A DNA stretch of 64,000 nt from Paraglaciecola chathamensis S18K6 (GTDB lineage: Bacteria; Pseudomonadota; Gammaproteobacteria; Enterobacterales; Alteromonadaceae): NCBI GenBank assembly GCA_000314955.1, contig BAEM01000032.1:248001-312000 (forward strand), read 5' to 3'. Each line of letters begins with the position of its first letter. The stretch's first letter is position 1. This document shows, piece after piece, positions 14,433 to 24,309 of this stretch. The notes under the pieces are model-generated. The model was given only the letters and a program-made list of their open reading frames with translations, made no database searches and was not told where the DNA came from. The position numbers were made by a program, and so were the translations under genes.

Positions 14433-17012
14433 CTAAAAGTAAGCCGTAGCACCTTGAAGATATTGATTGAAGGCTCCTTGATTGGCTTGTTTTAACTTAG
14501 CGCATTGCCTGGATTCGTCTTGTGCAACGTCATAGCTGCGGGCCATACCGTCATATTTGTCCTTGTGTTTGGCGTAAAAGTCTTGCGCTAAATCGATATT
14601 GTGCTGACTGCAGCTGGAGGATACATATTCAGGCATACGGGCAATGTGATAAGCAGGCATTTTAGCGGTGACTTTTTCCATGTTTGAATCTAGCCATTGG
14701 TACAGCTCATCTTTATTTTCTTTGGCGTGACTTGCCGTGGCAATAAAACCCAGTACGTTTGCAGGGCTGACTGCATCACTTAGTGCCAAATTTAGCACTT
14801 TTTGAAGAACGACAGGGTTAGAAAATAACATACCATAGCGTATGCTGCTTTGGGTGTTAGCATCGTTGCTAGCAATATAGGCAGCTTTATATTTTTCAAA
14901 CCAGTTTTCGCTGTCATTCACCGCCAAACTGCGCATAGCATTGGCGGCAATAGCTCGGCCTGTACTGGTGTCGTCTTTTAAGAACTTTTCGGTGATACGG
15001 CGACTTTCTTTAAGCACTGCTTCGTTTTGTGTGTAGCGACTGAGTAAACCAAATACCGCGGTGCGCAATCGACTTACGTCATTGCTGTCGCTTTTATCTT
15101 CGACTGTACCCAATCTAGCAAACCAATGACTTAACTTACTGTTTAAAAAGTCGGCGAAAAGTGCTTTGTTATCATCATCGACCAAATAGGTTAAGTCAGA
15201 TAATGAAGCTACTACAGAACGGGCTACGACAGGGTCGCTCTCTTTGGCTAGCGCGTCTAGTACGGCCATATGTTGGCTTAAGCTGATCTTATCTGCTTTG
15301 AGCAAGGCATCTGAATTGTACAAAAGCGACTTTTTCTCTCTGGCGTTAAGTACTTGGGTATCTTCAAGCAATGCGTGTAATTGCTCAGCAGGGATCTGCC
15401 AACGCATGTAGCCCATAGCGTTATCGTTCGGGTAAACCCACTGGGCCTGTGCCAATTCTGGCAGATTCATTTTGCGTTTGTCTAAAAATAACTGACTATG
15501 AATGAGTTTGTCGTTCTTTTTATAGGTAATTGCCAAGGGCACAATCCACGTTTGTGCTGTTACTTCAGCACCAGATAAATGGTAACGACTTTGGCTTATA
15601 TCGCCATTGTCAGCAAAACTAACTAAGGGATAGGCGGGTTGCTCTAGGTAGGTTCGCATCATGGCCGGTACATCAAAATCGGCGACACTCTCTAATACCT
15701 CCCACAAGTCCTCAGCTTGGGCATTACCCCAAGCGTGTTTCTGCATATAACGCTGAACACCTTTTTGAAATGCGTCTTCGCCTACTAACGCTTCTACCAT
15801 CTGTAAAATTGACTCGCCTTTACTGTAGTTCAGGCCAAGCCCGTCCATAACATCTGTTTGACTTCGCACTTCCTTTTTAACGGCCTTCGTTGTAGGGCTG
15901 GCGTCTCCAGCAAATGCGCTTTCTTGAACCAACGGGGCTTGGGTATTCAGCTCAGGGTAAAGGGCCATGGTGATTTTGCCTTCCATCCAGGAGGCGAACG
16001 CTTCATTTAACCAAAGATCATCCCACCAAGACATGGTGACGAGATTGCCGTACCACATGTGGGCCAACTCGTGCGTTATGGTTTTAATTGGACCGCTTTG
16101 TTCAGTTAAGCGGGGAGCATCATCGAGTAAAAGCAGGCTGCTACGAAAGGTCACTAAGCCCGCGTTTTCCATTGCGCCATGAGTAAAGTTAGGCACAGCG
16201 ATAAAATCGAGTTTTTCATAGGGGTAGGGCGTGGCGAAGTAATCTTCTAAGGCGCTAAGAATTTTAGGTGTTTGCGCCACGGCAAACTTGGTTCGATGGG
16301 CTTGGCTTTTGGGCGTGTATATTCGACCAGGCACGGATAATTCAGTGATTTCAGCTGAATCCATTTCGCCCACCGCAAAGGCGACCAAGTAACTCGGCAT
16401 CGGTTTGGTTTTTTTAAACGCAACAGTTTGCCAGCCATCTTCTGTGTTGGTTGATTCCACGGGTGTATTGGAGATAACAGTATTAACCGATGGTGCGGTA
16501 ATTGTCAGTTGATAGGGGATTTTATAGCTGGGCTCATCAAAGCTAGGAAACGCACGACGGGCGTGCATGTCTTCAAATTGGGTGAAAATATAGTTTTTAC
16601 CCTCAAACGTTGAAAGGTACATACCATCTGAGGTGGTGTTAACCTTACCGGTAAATTCCATATGCAATTGATAGGTTTTAGCGGGCAAAATGTCTCGTGC
16701 TTTAGCATGTTGAATGTCATAGGCATGGCTCGACAGGGTTAGCTCAAACCGATCCATGCCGTCAATAAGCTCGGCTTTATATACGTCTAGATCTCGTTGA
16801 TAAAAACGCACAATATCCGTAGGGTTTTCAATGTGTATCGTGATCGTCGTTTCACCGCTAAACGTCGCTTGGTTTGGATCTATTTTCAGTGAAATTTGTT
16901 GAAAACTCGGTGTTACGTTATCGCCTAGGCGATAGGCCTCTTCATTAGCAATGGCTTGTGAGGCTATAAGGAGGCTGAAGGCTGCACCTAAGCATCGTTG
17001 AATAAAAGTCAT
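14433..17012 (-). CDS. Exported M1-family zinc aminopeptidase
   Basis: An N-terminal signal (CLGAAFSLLIASQAIA) leads an 859-residue M1 peptidase. The exopeptidase motif GAMENAG spans about 279-285, the zinc site is HELAH at 314-318 with the third ligand Glu337 in LNEAFASW, and the spacing is canonical. A long helical ERAP1-like C-terminal domain follows (roughly 530-859), ending with a tail containing SSSCSQHNIDLA and QYLQGATAYF. It should remove N-terminal residues from peptides in the periplasm, unlike the cytoplasmic PepN. The gene is alone and convergent with the dehydrogenase gene. Confidence 0.93.
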   Translation of the reverse strand: MTFIQRCLGAAFSLLIASQAIANEEAYRLGDNVTPSFQQISLKIDPNQATFSGETTITIHIENPTDIVRFYQRDLDVYKAELIDGMDRFELTLSSHAYDIQHAKARDILPAKTYQLHMEFTGKVNTTSDGMYLSTFEGKNYIFTQFEDMHARRAFPSFDEPSYKIPYQLTITAPSVNTVISNTPVESTNTEDGWQTVAFKKTKPMPSYLVAFAVGEMDSAEITELSVPGRIYTPKSQAHRTKFAVAQTPKILSALEDYFATPYPYEKLDFIAVPNFTHGAMENAGLVTFRSSLLLLDDAPRLTEQSGPIKTITHELAHMWYGNLVTMSWWDDLWLNEAFASWMEGKITMALYPELNTQAPLVQESAFAGDASPTTKAVKKEVRSQTDVMDGLGLNYSKGESILQMVEALVGEDAFQKGVQRYMQKHAWGNAQAEDLWEVLESVADFDVPAMMRTYLEQPAYPLVSFADNGDISQSRYHLSGAEVTAQTWIVPLAITYKKNDKLIHSQLFLDKRKMNLPELAQAQWVYPNDNAMGYMRWQIPAEQLHALLEDTQVLNAREKKSLLYNSDALLKADKISLSQHMAVLDALAKESDPVVARSVVASLSDLTYLVDDDNKALFADFLNSKLSHWFARLGTVEDKSDSNDVSRLRTAVFGLLSRYTQNEAVLKESRRITEKFLKDDTSTGRAIAANAMRSLAVNDSENWFEKYKAAYIASNDANTQSSIRYGMLFSNPVVLQKVLNLALSDAVSPANVLGFIATASHAKENKDELYQWLDSNMEKVTAKMPAYHIARMPEYVSSSCSQHNIDLAQDFYAKHKDKYDGMARSYDVAQDESRQCAKLKQANQGAFNQYLQGATAYF

Positions 17013-17184
17013 ATTAAGTCCATGTTATTAATTGTTATTGACGTAATGCATCGAGTTTGGCGCGATACGCGCACTTGATGTATCCGTTTGACGTGCAGAT
17101 TAGGTCAAATTGGTAGAATTGCAACGATCAAAAAGTTAACACTTGTTTCGTTAAACACAGAACTAAATAGGATGGCCAGAATTG

Positions 17185-17209
17185 AAAAAAGGCTCATAGA
17201 GCCTTTTTT
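17185..17209 (-). terminator. Terminator of the acyl-CoA ligase operon
   Basis: AAAAAAGGCTC (17185-17195) pairs with GAGCCTTTTTT (17199-17209) around a three-base loop. The A-run reads as a U-run on the minus strand, placing it just after the ligase gene; it would work in both directions. Confidence 0.85.
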
Positions 17210-17239
17210 ACAGTGGGGTTACGCACACTTTATGCGCTG

Positions 17240-18889
17240 CTACCCCGCTTCTGGAAATTCGTAATCTTCAAAGGTTTTACGCAAGGCTAGCTTGTTTAAT
17301 TTACCTGTTGCGGTATGGGGCAGTTCATCCACAAAAACCACATCGTCAGGCAATGACCATTTGTGCAGTTTGTCCGTTAAGAAGCTCAATATTTCAGCGC
17401 TCGTTACTTGTGTGTCGCCTTTTCGAACTGCGATAAGCAGTGGGCGCTCAGTCCATTTGGGGTGGTATCGACCAATCGCTGCGGCTTCTGCAATAGCAGG
17501 GTGACTCACTGCAGCATTTTCGATGTCGATAGAGCTCACCCATTCACCACCGGATTTAATAACATCTTTGGTGCGATCGGTAATTTGCATAAAGCCCTCA
17601 GGATTAATCGTTGCCACGTCTCCTGTATCAAACCAGCCTTTGTCGTCCACGGGGCATCCTTCTTCACCTGGGGTTTGTGACATTCCGTAGTAACCACTGA
17701 TGACCCAAGGCCCGCGAACTTTCAAGGCACCAAATGCCACGCCATCCCAAGGTAACTCATTGTTATCTTCGTCCACTATGCGCATTTCAATGCCAAACAC
17801 ACCGCGACCTTGCATGGTTTGTAAATCAGTGATTTGTTCGTCTGTGTATTCTTCCATGCCGGGTTGCAAACCAAAAATTGTGCCTAGTGGGCTGGTTTCC
17901 GTCATGCCCCAACCTTGATATACCATAGTGTTATGCTGTTGTTTAAAGCGTTCGATTATGGTTCGTGGGCATGCTGCGCCGCCAACCGTGACACGACTTA
18001 GAGAAGTGATTTTTTTCCCGCTTTTATCTAAATAATCAAGCAGCGCTAACCAGATGGTTGGCACCCCAGAGCTGAAGCTTACGTTTTCACTCTCAATCAA
18101 GTTTTGTAAGGTTTCCCCGTCGCCCATCTTCGGACCAGGCATGACTAATTTAGTGCCTGTCATTATGGTACCAAAAGGTAATCCCCAAGCATTAACGTGA
18201 AACATAGGCACAACAGGCAGACAGGTTTCTCTACCGGATGAATTTGTCACATCGGGCAGAGCTCCGGCGTACGCATGTAACATGGTTGATCTGTGGCTGT
18301 ATACCACTCCTTTAGGATTGCCCGTCGTACCTGAGGTGTAACACATACCGCTGGCGGTATTCTCATCAAATTCTGGCCATTCAAACTCAGTCGATTTATC
18401 TGCTATAAGTTCTTCATAGCACAGCATGTTTTCAAGTTTGGTCTGTGGCATATTGGCCTTGTTGGTCAATACGATGAATGTTTCTACATTAGGCAAATGC
18501 TCGGCTAGCGCTTCGATTAATGGCATAACCAATACATCAACAAATATGAATCTGTCCTGGGCATGGTTAATAATGTAATTCACTTGCTCAGGGAACAATT
18601 TCGGATTGATGGTGTGACACACCATACCGCTACCGGAAATAGCATAGTAAAGTTCAAGGTGGCGGTAATCGTTCCACGCTAAAGTGCCGATGCGGTCACC
18701 AAACTTCGCGCCTAATGCATCTAGAGCGTTAGCTAGCTGCCTGGTGCGTACAGCAAAATCTTTATAGGTGTACCTGTGACGAGGGTTATCAGCGGTAACC
18801 GATACAATTTCACGGTTCGGATAGTTCTTCTCTGCATGTTTTAAAATATTTGAAATCATCAGTTGTGAATTCATCATTAGCGCTTGCAT
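17240..18889 (-). CDS. Medium/long-chain fatty-acid CoA ligase (AMP-forming)
   Basis: I use ATG 18889, preceded by AAGGAA at good spacing, giving 549 residues. The P-loop [11 protein letters not shown] lies at 184-194, followed by [19 protein letters not shown], the GWFDTGD region and the C-terminal lysine in TATGKLNK, all marks of the ANL adenylate-forming superfamily. It resembles the AlkK-type acyl-CoA synthetases that activate medium or long-chain fatty acids for beta-oxidation. It is the last gene of a leftward operon after a dehalogenase and an SDR. Chain-length preference is not predictable. Confidence 0.9.
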   Translation of the reverse strand: MQALMMNSQLMISNILKHAEKNYPNREIVSVTADNPRHRYTYKDFAVRTRQLANALDALGAKFGDRIGTLAWNDYRHLELYYAISGSGMVCHTINPKLFPEQVNYIINHAQDRFIFVDVLVMPLIEALAEHLPNVETFIVLTNKANMPQTKLENMLCYEELIADKSTEFEWPEFDENTASGMCYTSGTTGNPKGVVYSHRSTMLHAYAGALPDVTNSSGRETCLPVVPMFHVNAWGLPFGTIMTGTKLVMPGPKMGDGETLQNLIESENVSFSSGVPTIWLALLDYLDKSGKKITSLSRVTVGGAACPRTIIERFKQQHNTMVYQGWGMTETSPLGTIFGLQPGMEEYTDEQITDLQTMQGRGVFGIEMRIVDEDNNELPWDGVAFGALKVRGPWVISGYYGMSQTPGEEGCPVDDKGWFDTGDVATINPEGFMQITDRTKDVIKSGGEWVSSIDIENAAVSHPAIAEAAAIGRYHPKWTERPLLIAVRKGDTQVTSAEILSFLTDKLHKWSLPDDVVFVDELPHTATGKLNKLALRKTFEDYEFPEAG

Positions 18890-18967
18890 TTTCGGTTCCT
18901 TATTCACGTCAAAGGGCAATTAGATTGCCCCTTTTAAATCATTAATTAATAGCCAAATTTAGCGTTA

Positions 18968-19735
18968 TTACCAGGCGGTCACACCACCATCAAGCGCAAT
19001 GGATTGCCCGGTCATATAGGTATTGCCAGGTGAAAGCACTAACAACATGGCGTTGACAATTTCTTGTGGTGTCGCAAGACGCTTCATCGGGCAACCGACG
19101 GCGAGTTGACTAATGCCTTCTTCTGAAATTTGCCCATCGATATTCAAAATATTGGTAGGGGTATAAAATGGGCAAATTGAATTGGCACGAATACCTTTAC
19201 GCGCATATTCAATCGCCGCTGTTTTGGTTAAACCGATAACAGCGTGTTTCGCTGCTGAATACGCAGCACCTTTTGGGGCCCCGCCTAAACCGGCAAGTGA
19301 ACTTACATTCAGGATATGACCGCTACCTTGCTTTAACATGACCTCAATTTGATGCTTCATGCCGAACATTACCCCTTTGACGTTCACATCCATTTGCTTG
19401 TCCATTGTCGCTTCGTCAAGCGTATGCATAGGTGCCATGCTATGCGCGATACCCGCATTATTTACCCCTATATCGACTCGGCCAAATTTTTCCATGGCGC
19501 TGTCGACCATAGCTTTGCAGTCTGCTTCTTTTGCAACATCACAGTGCTGTGCAATCACGTTGTCAGCGTAATCGCTAAGATTAGCTACTGTTTCAGCAAG
19601 CCCTTTAGGGTCGATGTCACTTATCACCAACTTACAACCACGCTCAGCTAAGCCTTTTGACAATAAACGACCGAAGCCACTGCCTGCACCGGTAATTAAT
19701 GCCACTTGACCGCTAAAATCTAATAATGAATCCAT
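18968..19735 (-). CDS. SDR-family oxidoreductase
   Basis: A classical short-chain dehydrogenase of 255 residues: cofactor motif TGAGSGFGR at about 15-23, NNAG at 92-95, catalytic Ser near 145 in NVSS, Tyr159 and Lys163 in YSAAK, and the usual C-terminal TGQSIALDGG. The acidic residue after the second strand (SDIDPKG) suggests NAD rather than NADP. Within this operon it may oxidise an alcohol released by the dehalogenase or a hydroxyacyl intermediate; that role is inference. The gap to the upstream dehalogenase is 14 bases and to the ligase about 80. Confidence 0.9.
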   Translation of the reverse strand: MDSLLDFSGQVALITGAGSGFGRLLSKGLAERGCKLVISDIDPKGLAETVANLSDYADNVIAQHCDVAKEADCKAMVDSAMEKFGRVDIGVNNAGIAHSMAPMHTLDEATMDKQMDVNVKGVMFGMKHQIEVMLKQGSGHILNVSSLAGLGGAPKGAAYSAAKHAVIGLTKTAAIEYARKGIRANSICPFYTPTNILNIDGQISEEGISQLAVGCPMKRLATPQEIVNAMLLVLSPGNTYMTGQSIALDGGVTAW

Positions 19736-19749
19736 GTTGATACTCGCTT

Positions 19750-20673
19750 TTAATCTGTTGAAATTGGGTTGTCGTTAATAAATTGCAGTAGCACTTGTGC
19801 CAGCTGCTGTGGTTGATCTTCTTGCAAAAAATGCCCACCGTTGGTGATGGTGGTATGTGATTGACCTTGCGTACCAGGGATGAGCTTTTGCATAATTTTG
19901 TCGCCCCCTGCGGTAACCGGATCGCTATCGCTAAAGGCAGTGAGAAAGGGTTTGCTGAAACGTTTTAAGGTTTGCCAAGCAGCGCGATTGTTTTCGGTTT
20001 GTGGGTCGTCGGTAGTAATGGGCACCAGAAGTGGAAATTGGCGCACACCTGCTTTATGTTCTTCGCTGGGGAAGGGGGCGTTATACCCTTCAAGTACGCT
20101 CGGTGCCAGTTCAGTGACCGTGGCGCCTTTAATAATGCCCGCGACGGGAAATTCTGCTACCTCTTGTGAAAACGTACGCCATTTCATAAATGCTTCTCCA
20201 GGCGCGTGATCTCCTGTGGGCAACATGGTATTGGCAGCAAGAACGCGTGCAAATTTATCTGAATGCTCTGCCACTAATCGCAACCCAAGCAGGCCTCCCC
20301 AGTCTTGACAGACTAAGGTAATGTTTTCTAACGATAGCTGACTAAGTATGTTGCGTAGCCAGTCCAGATGCCGTTGATAGGTATAGTCGCTGCGCTTTGT
20401 CGGTTTGTCTGAGCGGCCAAAACCAATAAGGTCTGGCACGATAACCCGATAGCCTTTATCTGTGATGGGGGCGATCATATTTCGATACAAAAAGCTCCAT
20501 GACGGCTCACCGTGCAGCAGAAGTACGACTTCACCGTCTTTACTGCCTTCATCAAGGTAATGCATACGCATTTCGCCACCGTCAAAGTCATCGACGAAGA
20601 GGTAATTTGGTTTGAAGGGATAGGCTGTTAAACCTTCAAAGCATGCATCTGGCGTACGTAAATACTGCATCAA
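19750..20673 (-). CDS. Haloalkane dehalogenase, HLD-I type
   Basis: The 307-residue alpha/beta hydrolase has the dehalogenase signature HGEPSWSFLYR (about 54-64) and nucleophile Asp124 followed by halide-binding Trp125 in VCQDWGG. A second candidate halide-binding Trp165 sits in the cap (MKWRTFSQ), the acid is probably Asp251 in SDSDP, and His281 lies in NGGHFLQED. This set matches subfamily I enzymes (DhlA/DpcA-like), which hydrolyse haloalkanes to alcohols and halide. It has no signal peptide. It heads the leftward operon with an SDR and an acyl-CoA ligase, suggesting alcohol-to-acyl-CoA processing. Actual halide activity is unproven. Confidence 0.87.
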   Translation of the reverse strand: MMQYLRTPDACFEGLTAYPFKPNYLFVDDFDGGEMRMHYLDEGSKDGEVVLLLHGEPSWSFLYRNMIAPITDKGYRVIVPDLIGFGRSDKPTKRSDYTYQRHLDWLRNILSQLSLENITLVCQDWGGLLGLRLVAEHSDKFARVLAANTMLPTGDHAPGEAFMKWRTFSQEVAEFPVAGIIKGATVTELAPSVLEGYNAPFPSEEHKAGVRQFPLLVPITTDDPQTENNRAAWQTLKRFSKPFLTAFSDSDPVTAGGDKIMQKLIPGTQGQSHTTITNGGHFLQEDQPQQLAQVLLQFINDNPISTD

Positions 20674-20933
20674 TCATTTCCTAGAGGGGCTAAATAACGA
20701 CGTGTAAACACATTGTTAAATTTGTAATCGTGGTATTAGAAAATCACTTGGCCCGTCAAAAGTCAACTCGCCTAAATTAATGCAGAAGTATGAATTTAAT
20801 GAATAATAATATGGGCGTTTATTTTTTCTCCGTTATTAGCTCTAATTATTAATCAATATAAAACCAATAAATTTGGATGATTCAGCGCCCTGACCTAGTA
20901 TTCGTTTACTAATTTGTCTGGTAAGAGGTGTTT

Positions 20934-23042
20934 ATGAGTGAAGCAGTGATAGCTGAAGTACAAGGAAATGTCGCGGTTTTGTATATGCAAAGCCCACCGG
21001 TTAACGCGTTATCTAAATCAGTTCGCGTAGGTTTAATTGAAAACATTAATCAAGCACTGGATAACGACCAGGTCGACGCCATTGTTATTTCTTCAAAACT
21101 AGCCTTATTCTCTGGCGGTGCTGATATCAGTGAGTTTTCAGGCGGTAACCTTGAACCTCACTTGCCCACCGTTTTGGATGTGATTGAAAACGCTTCCAAG
21201 CCAGTGATTGCAGTGCTTAATGGCCCCGCATTTGGTGGTGGCCTAGAAGTTGCGCTTTCATGTCATTATCGCGTTACCTTCGCCAGCAACAAAGTTGGCT
21301 TACCGGAAGTGAATTTAGGTATTTTACCCGGCGCCGGCGGAACACAGCGTCTTCCTCGTCTGGCTGGTGTGGCAAAAGCACTAGACATGATTGTTTCAGG
21401 TCGTCCTGAAAAAGCCAGCAAGCTTGACGGTGTATTTGATTTAGTTGTAGAAGACCCAACGAACTTACTCAGTGAAGGTATGGCGTTTGTACAAGACGTT
21501 ATTGCCAATGGGGCTAAGGTACGCAAAACATCAGACGTAGAGATAGATAAAGCCAGCGCGCCAGATGAGTTGTTTGCTCAGTATCGTCAAGGCCTTAAAA
21601 AGCAAGCGCGGGGATTTTTTGCACCAGAGCGCTGTATTCAAGCCGTCGAAGCATCGGTTGCATTACCATTTGAGCAAGGCTTAGTGCGTGAGGGTGAATT
21701 GTTTATGGAGTGTATGGCTTCTAAAGAAGCACGCGCCCAGCAGCATTTCTTCTTTGCTGAGAGAGCCGCAGCACATGTAAGTGATTACGACAAATCTACC
21801 CCTACACGTGACATTAAAAAGGTCGGTATTATTGGCGCCGGTACCATGGGCGGCGGTATTGCCATGAACTTTGCTAATGCTGGCATACCTGTAGTGATGC
21901 TTGAACTTAAGCAAGAAGCGTTGGATAAAGGCCTAGCGTTAATCCGTAAAAATTACGAGAACTCAGCGAAAAAAGGCAAGCTAACCCAACAAGCTGTTGA
22001 AGACAGAATGGCTCTGTTACAGGGCTCTACGGAATATGAAGCATTAAGCGACGTAGATTTAGTCATTGAAGCTGTGTTTGAGAAGATGTCAGTCAAAAAA
22101 GAAGTGTTTGGCGCACTTGATAAAGTGTGTAAGCCAGGTGCCATACTCGCTTCAAATACCTCCACCTTGGATGTAAACGAAATTGCAGCATCGACTTCTC
22201 GCCCAGAAGATGTCATCGGCTTGCACTTCTTCAGCCCAGCGAACGTGATGAAATTGCTAGAAGTGGTTAAAGCGGAAAAAACTTCACCTGAAGTGATTAA
22301 AACGTCGATGCAGATGGCCAAGAAAATCAACAAAGTGGCTGTGTTGGTTGGCGTATGTTTCGGCTTTGTCGGCAATCGTATGATTGAACCTTATGGCCGT
22401 GAAGCTGCCCGTTTGATGCTTGAAGGCGCAACGCCGCAGCAAGTTGATAAAGTCATTTATGACTTTGGTTTGCCTATGGGCCCATTCACCATGGGTGATA
22501 TGGCAGGTTTGGATATTGGTTACTACGTACGTGAATCACGCCGTGAATTTATTGCTCATGACCCTAGTTACTGTGTGGTTTCAGACCGCTTAGTGAAGCA
22601 AGGCCGAGTAGGGCTTAAATCGGGTCGCGGTGCTTATATGTACGAGCCGGGTAACAGAATGCCAATTCCTGATCCTGAAGTGGTAGAAATGGCCAAAGAA
22701 GAGGCAGAGCGTCTTGGTATCGAACAACGTGATATCTCAGACCAAGAAATTTTAGAGCGCATTATCTTCCCACTAATCAATGAAGGTGCATTGATTCTAG
22801 AAGAAGGTATAGCCGCTAAATCAAGCGATATTGATGTTATTTATGTGTATGGCTACGGCTTCCCAGTGTATCGCGGTGGACCAATGCAATACGCAGACGA
22901 AATTGGCTTGAAAAACGTTTACGAGGCGATGTGCAAATATCGTGATGAATTAGGTGAATACGGTAGCCATTGGTTTGAACCAGCACCGCTATTGAAACAA
23001 CTGGCTGAGCAAGGCAAACGCTTTGCTGATTTCAAGCAGTAA
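20934..23042 (+). CDS. Bifunctional enoyl-CoA hydratase/3-hydroxyacyl-CoA dehydrogenase
   Basis: ATG 20934 follows AAGAGG five bases upstream (702 residues). The N-terminal crotonase domain (about 1-190) shows GGADISEF and GGGLEVALSCHYRV; the middle NAD-binding domain starts near 297 with GAGTMGGGIAMNFANAG, and two C-terminal 3HCDH helical domains follow (GFVGNRM..., YGYGFPVYRGGPM). This is the single-chain form similar to peroxisomal multifunctional enzyme and FadJ-like proteins. It performs hydration and oxidation of enoyl-CoA in beta-oxidation. It leads the rightward operon with thiolase and acyl-CoA dehydrogenase. Confidence 0.93.
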   Translation: MSEAVIAEVQGNVAVLYMQSPPVNALSKSVRVGLIENINQALDNDQVDAIVISSKLALFSGGADISEFSGGNLEPHLPTVLDVIENASKPVIAVLNGPAFGGGLEVALSCHYRVTFASNKVGLPEVNLGILPGAGGTQRLPRLAGVAKALDMIVSGRPEKASKLDGVFDLVVEDPTNLLSEGMAFVQDVIANGAKVRKTSDVEIDKASAPDELFAQYRQGLKKQARGFFAPERCIQAVEASVALPFEQGLVREGELFMECMASKEARAQQHFFFAERAAAHVSDYDKSTPTRDIKKVGIIGAGTMGGGIAMNFANAGIPVVMLELKQEALDKGLALIRKNYENSAKKGKLTQQAVEDRMALLQGSTEYEALSDVDLVIEAVFEKMSVKKEVFGALDKVCKPGAILASNTSTLDVNEIAASTSRPEDVIGLHFFSPANVMKLLEVVKAEKTSPEVIKTSMQMAKKINKVAVLVGVCFGFVGNRMIEPYGREAARLMLEGATPQQVDKVIYDFGLPMGPFTMGDMAGLDIGYYVRESRREFIAHDPSYCVVSDRLVKQGRVGLKSGRGAYMYEPGNRMPIPDPEVVEMAKEEAERLGIEQRDISDQEILERIIFPLINEGALILEEGIAAKSSDIDVIYVYGYGFPVYRGGPMQYADEIGLKNVYEAMCKYRDELGEYGSHWFEPAPLLKQLAEQGKRFADFKQ

Positions 23043-23076
23043 CACCTACTTAACCGATTAAACAGAGAGAAAAACA

Positions 23077-24258
23077 ATGAAAGAAGCAGTCATAGTATCA
23101 ACCGCAAGAACCCCCATAGGCCGTGCTTACAAAGGGGCTTTCAACAATCTTGAAGCGCCAAGCATGGGTGGCCACGCCATTCGTGAAGCAGTAAAAAGAG
23201 CGGGTGTCGACCCTGCATCAGTTGATGATGTCATCATGGGTAGCGCCTTAACCCAAGGCAGCGGTGGGATGAATATTGGTCGTCTAGCGGGGCTTGCCGG
23301 CGGCTTGCCAACGTCTGTTTCAGGGATGACCTTAGACCGCCAATGTAGCTCAGGTATGTACGCCATAGCGACAGCAGCCAAGCACATTATCACCGACAAT
23401 GTGCCTGTAATGGTAGCAGGCGGACTAGACCAAATCAGTTTGGTGCAAAACAAATACATGAACACCCACCGTATGGTGGATCCTGCATTGGCGAAAATGC
23501 ATAAAAATATTTACATGCCTATGTTGCAAACCGCTGAAGTGGTTGCCGCTCGTTATGGTATTGAGCGTGATGCGATGGATGAATACGCATTGCAAAGCCA
23601 AATGCGCACGGCTGCGGGTCAGGCTGCAGGTAAGTTTGATGATGAAATCGTACCGGTAACCGCCACTAAAGTGGTGGTTGATCGCGAAACTAAAGAAGAA
23701 AGCTTCCAAGAAGTCACATTGAGCAAAGATGAAGGTAACCGTGCTGACACGACTATCGAAGGTCTTAAAAGCCTTAAACCTGTGATTGAAGGCGGTGTAA
23801 TTACTGCGGGTAATGCGAGTCAGTTGTCTGATGGTGCATCTGCTAGTGTGTTGATGGATTCTAAATTAGCCGAGCAACAAAACCTAACACCACTCGGGGC
23901 TTATCGTGGTATCGCAGTGGCCGGTTGTGAACCAGATGAAATGGGTATTGGTCCTGTGTTTGCTATTCCTAAGTTGCTTAAGCAACACGGTTTAACGATG
24001 AACGATATAGGCCTGTGGGAGCTGAACGAAGCGTTTGCTGTTCAGGTTATGTATTGCCGCGACAAGTTAGGCATTCCTGATGAATTACTTAACGTTAATG
24101 GTGGCGCGATCTCGATTGGTCACCCTTACGGTATGAGTGGCGCGCGTATGGTGGGTCATGCACTTATCGAAGGTAAGCGCCGTGGTGCAAAATATGTCGT
24201 GTGCACCATGTGTATTGGCGGTGGTATGGGCGCTGCTGGTTTATTCGAAGTTTATTAA
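23077..24258 (+). CDS. Acetyl-CoA C-acyltransferase (thiolase)
   Basis: A 393-residue thiolase with the nucleophile Cys90 in [11 protein letters not shown], the [10 protein letters not shown] histidine motif and the second cysteine in [12 protein letters not shown]. It cleaves 3-ketoacyl-CoA to acetyl-CoA plus a shortened acyl-CoA. The start is after AGAGAGAAA, 34 bases behind the bifunctional enzyme, so the two form an operon. The biosynthetic direction is possible for thiolases, but the neighbours favour degradation. Confidence 0.93.
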   Translation: MKEAVIVSTARTPIGRAYKGAFNNLEAPSMGGHAIREAVKRAGVDPASVDDVIMGSALTQGSGGMNIGRLAGLAGGLPTSVSGMTLDRQCSSGMYAIATAAKHIITDNVPVMVAGGLDQISLVQNKYMNTHRMVDPALAKMHKNIYMPMLQTAEVVAARYGIERDAMDEYALQSQMRTAAGQAAGKFDDEIVPVTATKVVVDRETKEESFQEVTLSKDEGNRADTTIEGLKSLKPVIEGGVITAGNASQLSDGASASVLMDSKLAEQQNLTPLGAYRGIAVAGCEPDEMGIGPVFAIPKLLKQHGLTMNDIGLWELNEAFAVQVMYCRDKLGIPDELLNVNGGAISIGHPYGMSGARMVGHALIEGKRRGAKYVVCTMCIGGGMGAAGLFEVY

Positions 24259-24260
24259 AG

Positions 24261-24288
24261 TTTTAGGCGCCTTGAAGAAGGCGCTAAA
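24261..24288 (+). repeat. Intercistronic hairpin in the beta-oxidation operon
   Basis: TTTTAGGCGCCTT (24261-24273) folds with AAGGCGCTAAAA (24277/24278-24288) around a GAAG tetraloop, with one bulged G. No U-run follows. It may shield the upstream message or lower readthrough to the acyl-CoA dehydrogenase gene. Confidence 0.6.
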
Positions 24289-24309
24289 AATGCTAAAAGA
24301 GGTTACAGA